Below are positions 49,271-60,600 of a stretch of DNA of 64,000 nt, in pieces (within the stretch, counting starts at the first letter, position 1; each line of letters starts with the position of its first letter). The stretch lies in contig JAFQBW010000009.1 in assembly GCA_017399555.1 (NCBI GenBank), positions 1 to 64,000 on the forward strand. The letters run 5' to 3'. The DNA is from Methanocorpusculum sp. GTDB lineage: Archaea > Halobacteriota > Methanomicrobia > Methanomicrobiales > Methanocorpusculaceae. The notes beneath the pieces were generated by a model. The model ran no database searches, was not told the origin of the DNA, and saw only the letters and a list, made by a program, of their open reading frames with translations. The position numbers and the translations under genes are program-made.

Positions 49271-52239
49271 AATTTCTCCACTCAGTCCTAGCGGAAGGAC
49301 CTTTCTACTGTACCAGCAACATCGGTCCGGGTACATCCGGTAGATGGCGTGACACACCCCATGTTGCGCTGGAAAGTATGGTACAGCAGTGCTTCGCTGC
49401 TTCCAAGCAGGGTAACAATACATACTATGCCATGTCAGCTTTCAACCAAAGCTGGTATGTAAACGAGAAGAATAAAAAGGTTTTCCGCACACAAAGTAAT
49501 GCGCTCCGGCAAAAATCACTCTGGCTCGACATCGACTGTGGTAAACACGATAGTCCTTATAATACCGCAGCCGATGCCATTACTGCACTTACTGATTTCC
49601 TTCAAAAGACACATCTTCCAGTACCCACCGTTATCGGTTCGGGGTCAGGGTTGCATTTATACTGGAGCTTCTTCGAGTCTATCCAGACTGGACAGTGGGT
49701 ACAACTGGCCGGGATGCTAAAGAACGCCTGTGTCCAGTTCGGCTATGTAGCTGACCACAGTCGTACTACGGATGCTGCCAGTGTGTTGCGTATCCCCGGT
49801 ACGATGAACTATGGTAAGGATGGTATTGCCAGACCTGTTACCATACTACACCAAGCAGAATCTTTCAGTGTTCTGGATATTGCGGAGAAACTTCTCAAGC
49901 TGACGCAGAACACACCTACAACGTACTCGCCCACGCCCCTGAGTTTACCAGCGGCGCAGACTGCACCAGCATATCTCCCCAAGCCTCCTGCCGGGCTTAA
50001 CTTCGCTGGCATGGATACCATGTTCGAGGGGCCGAAGCGGCATCCGGCACGTATCATTCAGGAGTGCAAGCAAATCCAGCAGTCTGGTACTGGTACATAT
50101 ACCCAGTGGTATAACATGATGCTCGTTATGAAGCATTGTGTCTTCGCCGAAGAAGTTGTACACGAGATAAGCAAACTGGATACTACACGCTACGATTATG
50201 ATAACGTCCAGTCGAAGTTACAGCAAGCCATAGATGGTGGCTACGGTCCTGCTCGTTGCGATACATTTAATGATAAAGACCCCGGTATCTGTGAACAGTG
50301 TCCATACTGGGGTAAGATTACATCCCCACTCATGCTTGGGGAGACTTATGTAGAGCAGAAACCTATTGATATTCCACAAGCTAATGTTTATGCAGAGAAC
50401 CCCAATCAGGTGGTATCTAATGATGGTCCCACCATTCAAATAATACCATTTAATAATAAAGAATTTTCTGTCGTTCCCGGCAGAGGGATTATCTGGCACA
50501 AGAGACAACTGGTTACAGGAGAGGGTGTTGACCCGGATGAAGAAAACAAACACTATGTTACCAAAGACATCCTTATCTGTGAAACAGAAGTCTATATCCA
50601 TAGTATATTTATTGATAACACAACACGCGAGTTGAAGCGTAGTTACCTCATACGCAAGCAGCCACAGGAGCGGGCAGCCGAGGACATTCAGTTCGACATA
50701 GCTACAGACTATGGCCCGGCTACACTAGCCAAGTGGTTAGCTACACATGGTATGGCTCCTGTCCATCCCAAATACAACAAGGCAATGAGTGACTTTATGA
50801 GTACCTATCTTGCATCTATCCAGAATAAACTTCCTGAAGTTTATACACGAGACCATTTTGGTTGGGTGCGTAACCATGACAAGGTTACAGGCGAGAACTA
50901 CGATGGCTTTATCGTAGGGCCACATATGTATTCTGCTCGTGGTACGTCACAGGTTAAGTTAAATGATAGAGCTGCTGACGTAGCTACCAGTTTTTCCCAT
51001 GAAGGACGGCTTGACCATTGGCTCCCCATACCACAGATGTACCGTCTGCTTAATCAGCCGTTCCCCATGCTCATGGTGCTTAACTCTTTCTCCGCACCAT
51101 TTATGAAGTTCGGTATCGGGACAGCTACCAACATCGCATACAGTATCTGGGATGCCAAGGGTGGCAAGGGTAAGTCCACGATTCTGGAAGTAGCAGCCAG
51201 TGTTTGGGGTCATCCCAAGCTGCTGCTTCAGACCAAGGGTGATACCCCGGCTTCTCGTTTCCAGAAGTTCGCAGTCCATAAGAACCTGCCTATATTCATT
51301 GACGAGATAACCAATATCTCCGGGGCCAACTTGTCTGACCTGACGTATGATATTGTGAATGGCCGGGAAAAATCCCGCTCAACGGCTTCTGGTACAGGAT
51401 TGACAAAATCTGGCACATGGGCCACGGCCACCATGTTCACGTCAAATAAATCCTTGTACGAGCTTTTACGCGGGTATCGCGTCCAGTCCGATGCAACCTG
51501 TATGCGTATCCTTGAGATGCAATGTGACTTCCAAGACTATGTTGGTACACCCACAGGGCAGTATATCCAGTCCATTCAGAAGGCTCTGGAAGGGAACTAT
51601 GGACTGGCTGGCCCGGCGTTCATACAGTATTGCTTCCAGCATCCTGAAGTCTTTAACGAGATTCACTACAAGTCACAGGAATATGCTAACCGTTTCTTCA
51701 AGCAGAGTGATGAACGCTTCTGGGCTTATGGTGTAGGTATCCCACTGGCTGTGGGAGATGTAGTAGTCCGTGCGGGACTGCTTGACTATAACATCCCGTG
51801 GCTTGCTGATTGGATAGAGGAAATTATGTTCCCCACTATACGCAGCGTAGTTAAGTCGGTTGCACCTACGGGTAGCAACCTCCTGTCTGACTACCTGTAT
51901 GAACATATCAGTAGCACTCTTACAGTTACAGCAGAGAAGCGTGACCCATCACAGGTTGACCCCGGTACACAATCTGGACTGGATACTTATGTGCGTGGCT
52001 ATCCGACCAAAGGTCTATTCATCAGGCATGAGCTACGGACGAATACGTACTATGTTAGCGTCAAACACTTCCAGAAATGGTGTAATGCTAATAACCTTTC
52101 AGAAGAGGTCGTGTTGCAAGACTTGGCCAAGGATGGTATCTGGGTCCGTGGTGACAAGATTTCTGTCAATCTTGGCAAGGCTGTATCGGCACTGAGCCGT
52201 AGCAGGTCACTGTCGTACAAGTTTAGGTTAGTGAATTAG
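49255..52239 (+). CDS. Primase-helicase fusion (AEP-like plus DUF927/SF3-like)
   Basis: 994 residues. The N-terminal part has AEP primase features: SLWLDIDCG with the metal-binding Asp pair, IGSGSGLHLYW and DAASVLRIPGTMNYG. A CxxC pair (near residue 349) is in the linker. The C-terminal helicase-like domain has Walker A KGGKGKST (about 635-642) and PIFIDEI, as in DUF927 proteins. The enzyme would both prime and unwind at phage forks, replacing separate T7-type functions. One of the largest early proteins; no frame break is seen. Confidence 0.85.
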   Translation: MQQAIKFLHSVLAEGPFYCTSNIGPGTSGRWRDTPHVALESMVQQCFAASKQGNNTYYAMSAFNQSWYVNEKNKKVFRTQSNALRQKSLWLDIDCGKHDSPYNTAADAITALTDFLQKTHLPVPTVIGSGSGLHLYWSFFESIQTGQWVQLAGMLKNACVQFGYVADHSRTTDAASVLRIPGTMNYGKDGIARPVTILHQAESFSVLDIAEKLLKLTQNTPTTYSPTPLSLPAAQTAPAYLPKPPAGLNFAGMDTMFEGPKRHPARIIQECKQIQQSGTGTYTQWYNMMLVMKHCVFAEEVVHEISKLDTTRYDYDNVQSKLQQAIDGGYGPARCDTFNDKDPGICEQCPYWGKITSPLMLGETYVEQKPIDIPQANVYAENPNQVVSNDGPTIQIIPFNNKEFSVVPGRGIIWHKRQLVTGEGVDPDEENKHYVTKDILICETEVYIHSIFIDNTTRELKRSYLIRKQPQERAAEDIQFDIATDYGPATLAKWLATHGMAPVHPKYNKAMSDFMSTYLASIQNKLPEVYTRDHFGWVRNHDKVTGENYDGFIVGPHMYSARGTSQVKLNDRAADVATSFSHEGRLDHWLPIPQMYRLLNQPFPMLMVLNSFSAPFMKFGIGTATNIAYSIWDAKGGKGKSTILEVAASVWGHPKLLLQTKGDTPASRFQKFAVHKNLPIFIDEITNISGANLSDLTYDIVNGREKSRSTASGTGLTKSGTWATATMFTSNKSLYELLRGYRVQSDATCMRILEMQCDFQDYVGTPTGQYIQSIQKALEGNYGLAGPAFIQYCFQHPEVFNEIHYKSQEYANRFFKQSDERFWAYGVGIPLAVGDVVVRAGLLDYNIPWLADWIEEIMFPTIRSVVKSVAPTGSNLLSDYLYEHISSTLTVTAEKRDPSQVDPGTQSGLDTYVRGYPTKGLFIRHELRTNTYYVSVKHFQKWCNANNLSEEVVLQDLAKDGIWVRGDKISVNLGKAVSALSRSRSLSYKFRLVN

Positions 52240-52253
52240 GGACGGGTATTGTT

Positions 52254-52565
52254 ATGAACATTGTAGCGTTCAAGGAAATCGCCAGACACGGCCCGTGTCG
52301 CTCACACCTGAGTGACATGGGCAGTGTCTATGTACCTAAAGTAATGGGTGGTGTGTCTGTACAACTGGATGAAGATGATGTGCAGGTAACTATAAAATTA
52401 ATCCCGAATGGTGAGAATTGGAAGCGTTATACGTACATAGGGATAAGCATAGCAAGAGTTTTATTTGAACGTCTATCCAAAAATAAACAGGATGTATCTA
52501 CTATCCCATTGTTTTTCGAGTACAATAAAGAAGAAAATTACTGGTTTGCAACCATCCAGAAATAG
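52254..52565 (+). CDS. Last early-unit protein
   Basis: 103 residues, ATG 52254. Beta-rich with a short helix (ISIARVLFERLSKNKQD). It follows the primase-helicase by 14 bp and ends just before the bidirectional terminator. Function unknown. Confidence 0.5.
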   Translation: MNIVAFKEIARHGPCRSHLSDMGSVYVPKVMGGVSVQLDEDDVQVTIKLIPNGENWKRYTYIGISIARVLFERLSKNKQDVSTIPLFFEYNKEENYWFATIQK

Positions 52566-52569
52566 AGAA

Positions 52570-52593
52570 GGGCCACACCCGGAAGTGTGGCCC
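52570..52593. terminator. Bidirectional terminator between converging units
   Basis: GGGCCACAC/GTGTGGCCC, perfect 9-bp arms with a CCGGAA loop, placed between the last plus gene (52565) and the end of the last minus gene (52661). No long T-run on either side, but place and stem strength support a shared stop. Confidence 0.65.
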
Positions 52594-52660
52594 ACATAGC
52601 GGTGGTATGTCCGTGGGAGGACGGAGTTACCATAGCCGCGCATCCCACAGGTTGTCAATA

Positions 52661-53287
52661 CTATTTGGTAGCTTTCGCCGATTTCTGTGCGGTAGGCGCG
52701 TTCACCACATTTACCTTGAACTGTTTGCTAATGTTGGCCGACCCCTGTGCATTGGCAGCGGCCACAGAAATAGTGGATACCGCAGCAGCATCAGGCGTAC
52801 CACTCAGCCTGACCAACGCCCCTTCATACTCAGCACCCATCCATGCGGGCATCCCCGTGACATCGAAGTTGATAGGGAGCGAACCGGAAAATTGCAAACG
52901 CCCCTCCCACGGCTGACCCACAATGGCAGTCGGCAGGGTAGCTTTGGTGAATCCCACAGGTGTTACCTTGCAGTCCCCCTCGCAGCAGTCGTGGTTACAA
53001 ATAAGCCACGCAATCACGGGAATGGATGCTTCAAAAAATACGCAAGAGCCTTTGGGGAACTTACGAGCCTCACTGCCACCAACAGCGCGTTCCAGCACAA
53101 TAGTACCACACTGATTGGTAGCCAGTACCCACTCACTGTACAGGTTGTCCTGAATAGTGAGATAGGTAGAATCACCTTCAGGGATGTGAGCCAACAGACG
53201 CGCATTATCTCTGTCAGTCAGCGTAAGATGCTTGTCGTCAGCAAGAAGAACATCGGCCAGATTAACAGTGATTGATTTGAGAATCAT
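52661..53287 (-). CDS. Ig-like-domain virion protein
   Basis: 208 residues from ATG 53287 in an AGAGGGTAGTAGG leader. The N-terminal part is beta-rich with a CNHDCCEGDC cluster. Residues about 115-198 fit a putative Ig domain (He_PIG type: GQPWEGRLQFSG, MPAWM, LSGTPD, ISVAAANAQG). Such domains on virion surfaces help adhesion to carbohydrates. Last gene of the late unit. Confidence 0.6.
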   Translation of the reverse strand: MILKSITVNLADVLLADDKHLTLTDRDNARLLAHIPEGDSTYLTIQDNLYSEWVLATNQCGTIVLERAVGGSEARKFPKGSCVFFEASIPVIAWLICNHDCCEGDCKVTPVGFTKATLPTAIVGQPWEGRLQFSGSLPINFDVTGMPAWMGAEYEGALVRLSGTPDAAAVSTISVAAANAQGSANISKQFKVNVVNAPTAQKSAKATK

Positions 53288-53303
53288 CCTACTACCCTCT
53301 TTG

Positions 53304-53735
53304 TTACAGGTTACAGTCCACGCTGGTAACAGATACAGCGTCAACCAACACAGGCGTAAAGCACAAGTCCAAATCCAGTTTGGTCAGGATAGTGCCGTTA
53401 GCCAGTTCTACATAACCCCAATACCTACCGGGTGGCAACTCAAAAAGCTGCTTGTCGAACCTGAAAATTATATCACCATTATCATTGGTATCAAAAGCAG
53501 GATATACCACAGCAGGAAGTTCATGCGGTGGTGTCTCGCCAAGACGTGGTAAGTTGTCATAGCCCGGCCAGCACCCGGTCATTATGATAGGAGACTTCAA
53601 CAGGTGGTTACATTCGGGAGCTTTGATAACCAGTCTGAGGTTATCCACATCTACGAGCTGACCACCACCGCATCCGGGCTGGACGAGACGTACTGCAAGC
53701 TCCGGCTGGCCCTGACATATCTTGACTATAGCCAT
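53304..53735 (-). CDS. Beta-rich virion-type protein
   Basis: 143 residues from ATG 53735 (AAGGAG upstream). Beta-sandwich-like pattern (DVDNLRLVIKAPEC, GDIIFRFDKQLFELPPGRYW, GTILTKLDLDLCFTPV). Lies between a hairpin and the Ig-domain gene. A baseplate- or fibre-associated carrier is plausible; not recognised. Confidence 0.45.
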   Translation of the reverse strand: MAIVKICQGQPELAVRLVQPGCGGGQLVDVDNLRLVIKAPECNHLLKSPIIMTGCWPGYDNLPRLGETPPHELPAVVYPAFDTNDNGDIIFRFDKQLFELPPGRYWGYVELANGTILTKLDLDLCFTPVLVDAVSVTSVDCNL

Positions 53736-53750
53736 ACTATTCTCCTTGGT

Positions 53751-53782
53751 GCCGTGACCCCGGACCACTACGGGGCCACGGC
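53751..53782 (-). promoter_or_regulatory. GC-rich intergenic hairpin
   Basis: On the minus strand GCCGTGGCCCCG pairs with CGGGGTCACGGC (12 bp, one G-U) around an 8-base loop, just before the ribosome site of the next gene. No T-run; probably a processing or attenuation element. Confidence 0.55.
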
Positions 53783-53812
53783 AGTCTGACATAGAGGGGT
53801 AGCGGCCCTGTG

Positions 53813-54595
53813 TCAGAACAGTGAGTCCCACAACCCAAGCAGTGTGTCATCTATATAGGGTTGTGGATTTGGACAAAGATTATTGAGATGTTCTACAATA
53901 ACTATAGCTTGGTTTTTAGTTAGATATTCATTGCAGTTTTCAATGATAATGTCATCACTATTACAGTAGCACTTGGACGCATAGACTGTGCCAGTATCCC
54001 ATGCTGTTAATGCACGGTTCAATCCACTACGCCAGTTACGCGGACGGAATAACTCACCAATGCCGTTGCGATTTATGGCAAATCCCAGATGATTGAAACG
54101 GTCTTTCCATGACAGGAAGAATGAGAATGAACTATCCAGCGTCCGAGTAAATAAACAATGCTCGGCAATAATAGTACCACCGTCACAAGCCCATGCACCA
54201 AATGCTCGTGTGTCAAAGTACATACCCCAGTCATGTATCCAGCAGTTACGCATCGTAGCTTTGACACCATGCTTTACTTCAGGACACCTACGACCGGACC
54301 AACCTATAAAACAGTTCTCCATTACCAACGAGCCATGTGTGCTATCAGCAATAGGATACTCCCCATTACCTGCCATAACAGCTTTGGGTCCACCGAGAAA
54401 TATACAGTTCTCTATATGGACATCTGCGCCGTTGACACAACTAACAAGTTCGTCCAGTGCATCGACATCATAGGACAAGAAGTTGAACACACAGTTCTTT
54501 ATGACGAAGTAATCGCCGGGATTGCCAAAACAGCGTATGACATCACCATTGTCATAGCATGGTTTATCAAACACTTGGTTTTCAATAACTGTCAT
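53813..54595 (-). CDS. Pectate-lyase-like beta-helix protein (tailspike/depolymerase candidate)
   Basis: 260 residues in a GGGGTAGCAC leader. Regular coils of about 25 residues with Asn/Cys ladders (VIKNCVFNFLSY, HIENCIFLGG, LVMENCFIGW, ATMRNCWIHDWG, IIAEHCLFTR, IIIENCNEYL) mark a right-handed parallel beta-helix of the polysaccharide-lyase kind. It may degrade host capsule or O-antigen. It is short for a complete tailspike and has no obvious attachment domain, so it may assemble with the two following proteins. Confidence 0.65.
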   Translation of the reverse strand: MTVIENQVFDKPCYDNGDVIRCFGNPGDYFVIKNCVFNFLSYDVDALDELVSCVNGADVHIENCIFLGGPKAVMAGNGEYPIADSTHGSLVMENCFIGWSGRRCPEVKHGVKATMRNCWIHDWGMYFDTRAFGAWACDGGTIIAEHCLFTRTLDSSFSFFLSWKDRFNHLGFAINRNGIGELFRPRNWRSGLNRALTAWDTGTVYASKCYCNSDDIIIENCNEYLTKNQAIVIVEHLNNLCPNPQPYIDDTLLGLWDSLF

Positions 54596-54606
54596 GTGCT
54601 ACCCCA

Positions 54607-57600
54607 TCACAGATTTTGCAGAGCTTGTTGTGCAGCCTCGATGCTACGGTATTTACCGAGGTGCTGCTTGTTCTGGAAATAATTAGCCATTGCCTGTTCT
54701 CGTGTCCAGCGTCCCCCGTTTGGTCCGATAGTCGGGATAACGACCTGCAACCCATCCACATCTTGGATGACAATAGCTGCATCGGCTGCGATACTGCCGT
54801 CCGAGTTTCTTGGAATAACACGGTCATCCAATGTTGTGGTGCGCGGCTCTACGGCACTCATGGGTACTTCACCACGCAACTCTCTGGAGGCTTGTTTGTC
54901 CGGCGCACCCCAACGTCTGCGGTTGCCCTCGGTATAAAAACTGAGTTTGGGCATAAGCTCCTGAAACATCTGATGCTGTGTCGCACCCCAATTAGCAAAC
55001 TTCTCTCGAATAACAGACTCTTCCATATCAGGACCATAGAGCTTGTCCAGTTCCTTACGGAAGTCCGAGTTCATATCGGACAGTTGCTTTTCTGTCTTGG
55101 CAAGCGCAATGTAGTCACTGATTTCTGTAGGCAGGAATCCTGCAGCCGCAAGGATACGTTTCTTGTCCTCTTCATCACCCTTAAGTAAGTGGCCCACACC
55201 AGCGGTGCGAATCATATTCTCATAATGCTCACGAGCCTCATAGTAGGCTGTACGCTCTAGGTTAAGGGCTGCGCTATACAACGATGTAATCCCCATAGTT
55301 GTCCAGAACGGACCGAGTTCTTCTCGTGTAGTCTGGTACATGGGATGTTTATACAGCGGGTCAGCCTCCATCCATGCCACGATGCCTTGGAGAACACCAC
55401 CCATATATCCATTAGCTACTGCCCGTAATTCTTCTGGAGACCAGTCTATTGTACCACTAGTAACATCATATATCCACTTGGCTTTCTCTTTCCATGTCAT
55501 ATGTGTAGTAATGTTACCACGGTCTGATTGTCTCTGGACGCGGTTGTATGAATCGTAGGTAAGCTGTTGGCCTGAGTATGTACGGTTAGTAGCTACCTGC
55601 ATAGCCGGAGACAAAAGCATGGGTGATAGAGTTTGCATGATAAAGGCCATCGGGTCCTTACTAAACTCAAACGCTGGCATACTATTAGGTACGAGCGACT
55701 TGGCAAACGTGGTAAGAGCCGTAGCCATGAAGTCACCATAGCTCAGTTTACCACGTTCAATCCGGTCAAAGCCATAGGCGAACAGTGAACCGAACATGGC
55801 AGGACCGAAGCCTGTGGGCCACTTGATATAACTGCCATCACCCCAAAGACCGAGGGGGATAAATGATGCAACCTGTCCAAGTGGAATCATGTCCAACCGT
55901 TGCTGACCTTTTTCTTCATCCTCATCCTCGGTGCGGAGACCACCAGCGATAAGGGGCATTAACATACGTATGGCTGCATACGTACAAGTCATTACAGCCC
56001 AGCCCTTTATTGCACTCTTGCGTAGATGTGCAGCGTTAGGATGTCCACCGAAGGTCATGGTGTGCAGACCCATAGAGTAGAGCAGATTGCTGGCAGTCTG
56101 TCCGATGGAGTTTACAAAAGGAAATAGTGCTGCTGCGGTACCAGCAGTAGTACCGCGCTGCTGCATATTCATAAGTGTGGTAACACCGTACACAGTCTGC
56201 CGCATGTCTATCTGGTTCTCACGCATCTTTATGAATTGCGCGAAAGCCGGGATGGAGTAAAAGAAGTCACCCCATTTGGTAATGACACTAACAACCTGCT
56301 TCACCCGCTTCTTTCCAAGACGTTCTATCTCGGAGGGGATATTCTGTTCTATCTCGGCGATAGACTTCTTGCGGAGATTACTCAACATCTTGTTGTAGTT
56401 GCCGGACATGTCCGTGCCACTATTGAAAAAGTCGTCAAGATGCTGGTCAAAGTATGAGCTACCCGAACTACCAGTAGTCCAGTACCTAGCCATACGGTAG
56501 AAGTTGACAGGATTCATAGAGAACCCAATCATTTGTGCAGCTATCTTTAATCCACTTACCTGTTCCCCACTGTCGTTGGTATATGTACGGGTCGGTAGGT
56601 ATGATGCACGTTCCGTAAGGTCGCGTACACCAGTAAGTATCGGGAAATAGGGGCGCAATCTGGTATATATCCAAGCGTAACCGCTTGTGATTTTTGCCAT
56701 CTTGTTAATAACCGAGTTGGGGTCAGCCGAGTAGAACGGGTTACGCACAGCGTCTGCAACATCGTTGTCACGCACAATCTTACCAGTCTCATCCTGTTTG
56801 GCAAACATGACATAGTATGCCTTGGTAACAGAGCTTCCCGTATTGGGGTCTGGTTCAACTACGCGGATAACTGTAGTGGCATGTTCCTGTACTGACTTGG
56901 CCCATGCTACTGTCTCACCACTGGCATGGATGTCGTCATTAGCTACTGCGTTGATATAGTCAGTCGGCATCAACCCCATACCATCGTAGAAGTTGATACC
57001 ATCCAGTTTACCTGTAAGGTTGCCACGTGCCTTCAGTGTCTGATACGCCTCGTACATCACATAGCTGAACTCGGACATACCGACAGTGCGAGATGCACGG
57101 CACCCATACTGGACAAGTGCCTGATACCCGTCCTGTGCAGGAGTGGTGGAACCATTGCGGTGAAAGTTCTGACGCGGCGAGAAGTAGAAGATGTCGCTAT
57201 TGGACTTGTCGTTTGCCAGCGTTTCCACAGTCAGTGGTGTATAGTAATTCCATTCATCGAAGCGAGTCACGTCTTGTTCAGAGAGTTGCCCGTTCTCCAT
57301 AAGCCACCGGGTTATCCAGCGCAGCCCGTTGTGGAGATACGTATTACCCTCGTCCAGTAGGGCTTGTCCCTGCCCCCCGGTAAGGGCATCCATCTCGGTA
57401 ATCAGTCGGTCAATCTCGGCCTGAGCTTCAGCCACGCTACGACCACCATAGACATCCACGTCCTTACGCGCCCCGGTCTGTCTGTCGGCAAACCTCTGTA
57501 GAGCTTCCTCAGCAGCGATAACAGCATCGGCCTTGGCTTGACCTGCGGGCATCACATACGCCGCTTGGAGGTCCTGTTCCAGTTCTATTTGCCGTTTGTA

Positions 57601-60600
57601 AGCTGCCTCGATGGTGTGGAGACAGGTACGGTACAGGCCGACATTGTGTGCCAGTATGTCGGGGTCCACACTGTAACGACTGGCAATACCTTCTGCCCAT
57701 GTGTGGATAGGATTCAACACGGTCTCGGTGAATATCTTGGCTGCACCGAAGATGTTATTGGACAGGGTACTGAAAGACCGCCAGAGTGGGTTGTTCATGG
57801 GGTCGCCCACGGCATTGGAGAAGTGCTGGAGGCAGTACAGGTAGAAGTGTGCGCCGCCGTCCACCAGATTCTTGCGGAGCCATGTAGCGGCTCTGGCCCA
57901 CAGTCCCGGCTTCCACATACCGGCCCATGTAGTTTGGGATACTTGTGCCACTTGGGCAGCACGGAACGCGGCACCACGTTGCAGCGAGGCTTGGTTCTCT
58001 ATATCCTGTATGGACTGAGCCAATGGTTGCGTAGCTGGAGCAGCCTGTTTCAGGGACATGACCACAAACGTACCGTCCCCACTGTCCAGTTCTTCACCCT
58101 CTAGGGATACGTTACCTTCTGCCAATCCCTCGTTGAGCGTAGTTACAAGCTGTTCGTGTGCAGCCAGTTCTTCTTCGGGTGTGGGCTGAACAGGAGTTTC
58201 CAGCACAGACTCTGCGTCTCGTACAGTCATGGATACGCGGTCAGCCATTACGCTGTTAAGCTCGGTAACAGCGGCTTGTACCTCGGCAGGGAGCTGGCCG
58301 TTAGCCAGTTGTATGAGGTCAGCATCTGTCAGACTATTCTCTGTAACCAGTGGTGATGCTATATCCGCCGGGTCCTGTGCAGCTTCCAGTTTGGCTTGTG
58401 CCATCACATTATCGGGGTTGGCATAGGCTTCCTCAGCGATATTGGCAGCGTTGGTTGCAGATGCGGTATCTGCGGATTCGAGTTGTGTCTCAACACTGGC
58501 AGCTACTTGCACTTCCGGTTCTACTGTAGCCGTGTTACTTGTGCTATCAATCTGCTGCTCTGTGGTTGTATCATAACCTGTGAGTTGACGGTCAAATACT
58601 TTCTGTACTTCCGCAGATATTGACCTGTTCAGAAGCATCTTGGCTCGTTGATAAATCTGTATCAGGAGTTCCCGCATCTTGGCAAACAACCCATCCAGTT
58701 CAGGAGTAGGGGCAACACCATTGCGGAAATACTGTTCAAAAGCTCTGGCTACTTTCTCGTGTGCATTTGTTGTCCACGCATTAAAGTCTGTAGCAACATC
58801 CGCTTTGATACCAGCGAACTTGGCAAGCTGTATCATGTCAGCCATGAGTTGTGCTTTCTGCGGAGACCCCGGAATAGTGGGGTCATTCAGGATACGCAGA
58901 GACTCCGTGACAAACATATGCTGGAACTCGTGAATAGCAGTAGAAGCATCCGCGTTCTCTCCGAACAGGATGTTCATTGTGCCATTACTTAAGAGGTCTA
59001 TACGACCACGCTCGTTGGTCTGGTATAAAGTATTTATTGAAATTAAAGCGTCTGCTGGAGTAATTATTATCTGTTCGCTACGCGGTAGTAGTGTGTTATC
59101 TAAAGCGCGTTCCGTCTGTTCTGCCAAACTCGCTAAATTATTTTGTAACCCATATAGGTAACGTAGTTCGCTATTTCTAGCTTCTACTTCGCCCGCAAGA
59201 CGTTCATACACAGCGTTACGTGCATAAACATCTGCTTCACTTTTTATAGCATCTGGTATAGCGGAAAAACGTGTATGTTCATAATTTTCATACTTTGCTT
59301 GTGCTATACCAAATTCTGTATCGTGTGGCTCAACTATATGTCCAAATTCAGATAAGCAAAACTCATCAAAACTTTTTGGTGGATATTTAGAATCTAGGTA
59401 TTGATAATAAAATTTCAAATAGTGTGGTTTACTTGCCCCTTTATCTGCATCACGTGGAGTTCCACCCAAGGCGAAGCCTTCACGATGCTGTATAGCGTGT
59501 TGTATTTCGTGTATCAGTGTACTGATTAGTTGAGAATCTGGTGCGTATGCGGATTCTTTAAGTTGATTCTGAGATTTATTTATAGAATCATCATTTATTA
59601 CTATCCAGTTATCTTCTACCGCAAATCCAAGTTGTTCTGTTAGTTCTGTAAATAATACACGAGTATATCGCAATTCTGGATATGCTCTATATAGGTCAGG
59701 CATATCGTATATATCTTCTAAATAAGTACCATAATATGTGGCATCACCCAAATCAAACCGCTCTAATGTTACATCAGGCTTTAACTTACCGTCCGGTAAC
59801 TCATAACGCCACAAACCATCAGCACCACGTTCCCACCCAGTAGCCATTTTTATTATACTGGGTGAATTACGCCCACTATTTTCCATAACTTCCGCAAGTT
59901 CCAAATTATCTAGTATCTTCATACCGGGTTCATAAGTATTGAAAGACTTAGCACCCTTCTCACCAATGAACTGATACAAAGAATTTACAACTTGCATTTT
60001 ATCTACAACAGCACCAAACCGCAGACGCTGCAACTGTTGCGCGGGCGTAAGACCGGACACAGAACCCAAAGTATTGAGCATCCGCATCAGCACCTCAGTC
60101 TCACGTTGCGCCTGTTCAGGAGTTCTACCAGAAGCTACCAACTCCTGTTCAACGAAAACTCTAGTCTGTGCAGTGTCTGCATCAGGACTTAACCCAGTCG
60201 CCTGAGTCCCGCCAGACTGCGCTGCGCGTCCAGCATTGCCTGTGCGTTGGACTGGCGTTGCAGTACCGCCTCCGTTCCCAGTATTTGATTGCGCGTTGCC
60301 GGGTCCATTTGCGCTATTATTTCGTCCGCTGTTGGTTCCCTGCCCGGATGACCCCCCCACTGGTTGATTAGCTTGTACATTGCCAGTAGCCGTTCCGGTG
60401 CCCGTGTATGCGGTCCCGCCAGACCCTGTGCCTTGAGTTGTTGCATTAACTCCACCAGCAGCTTGAGTACCTGCGGCGATATTTGGTTGGTTAGTTCCCG
60501 TGGCAGGGGCTGCTGGCTGGCTACCTGTTGCAGTGCCGCCTGTATTACTTCCACCTTGGTTAGCCTGGGAGACTGGTTGCGGGGCTGCGGGTTGTCCTGT

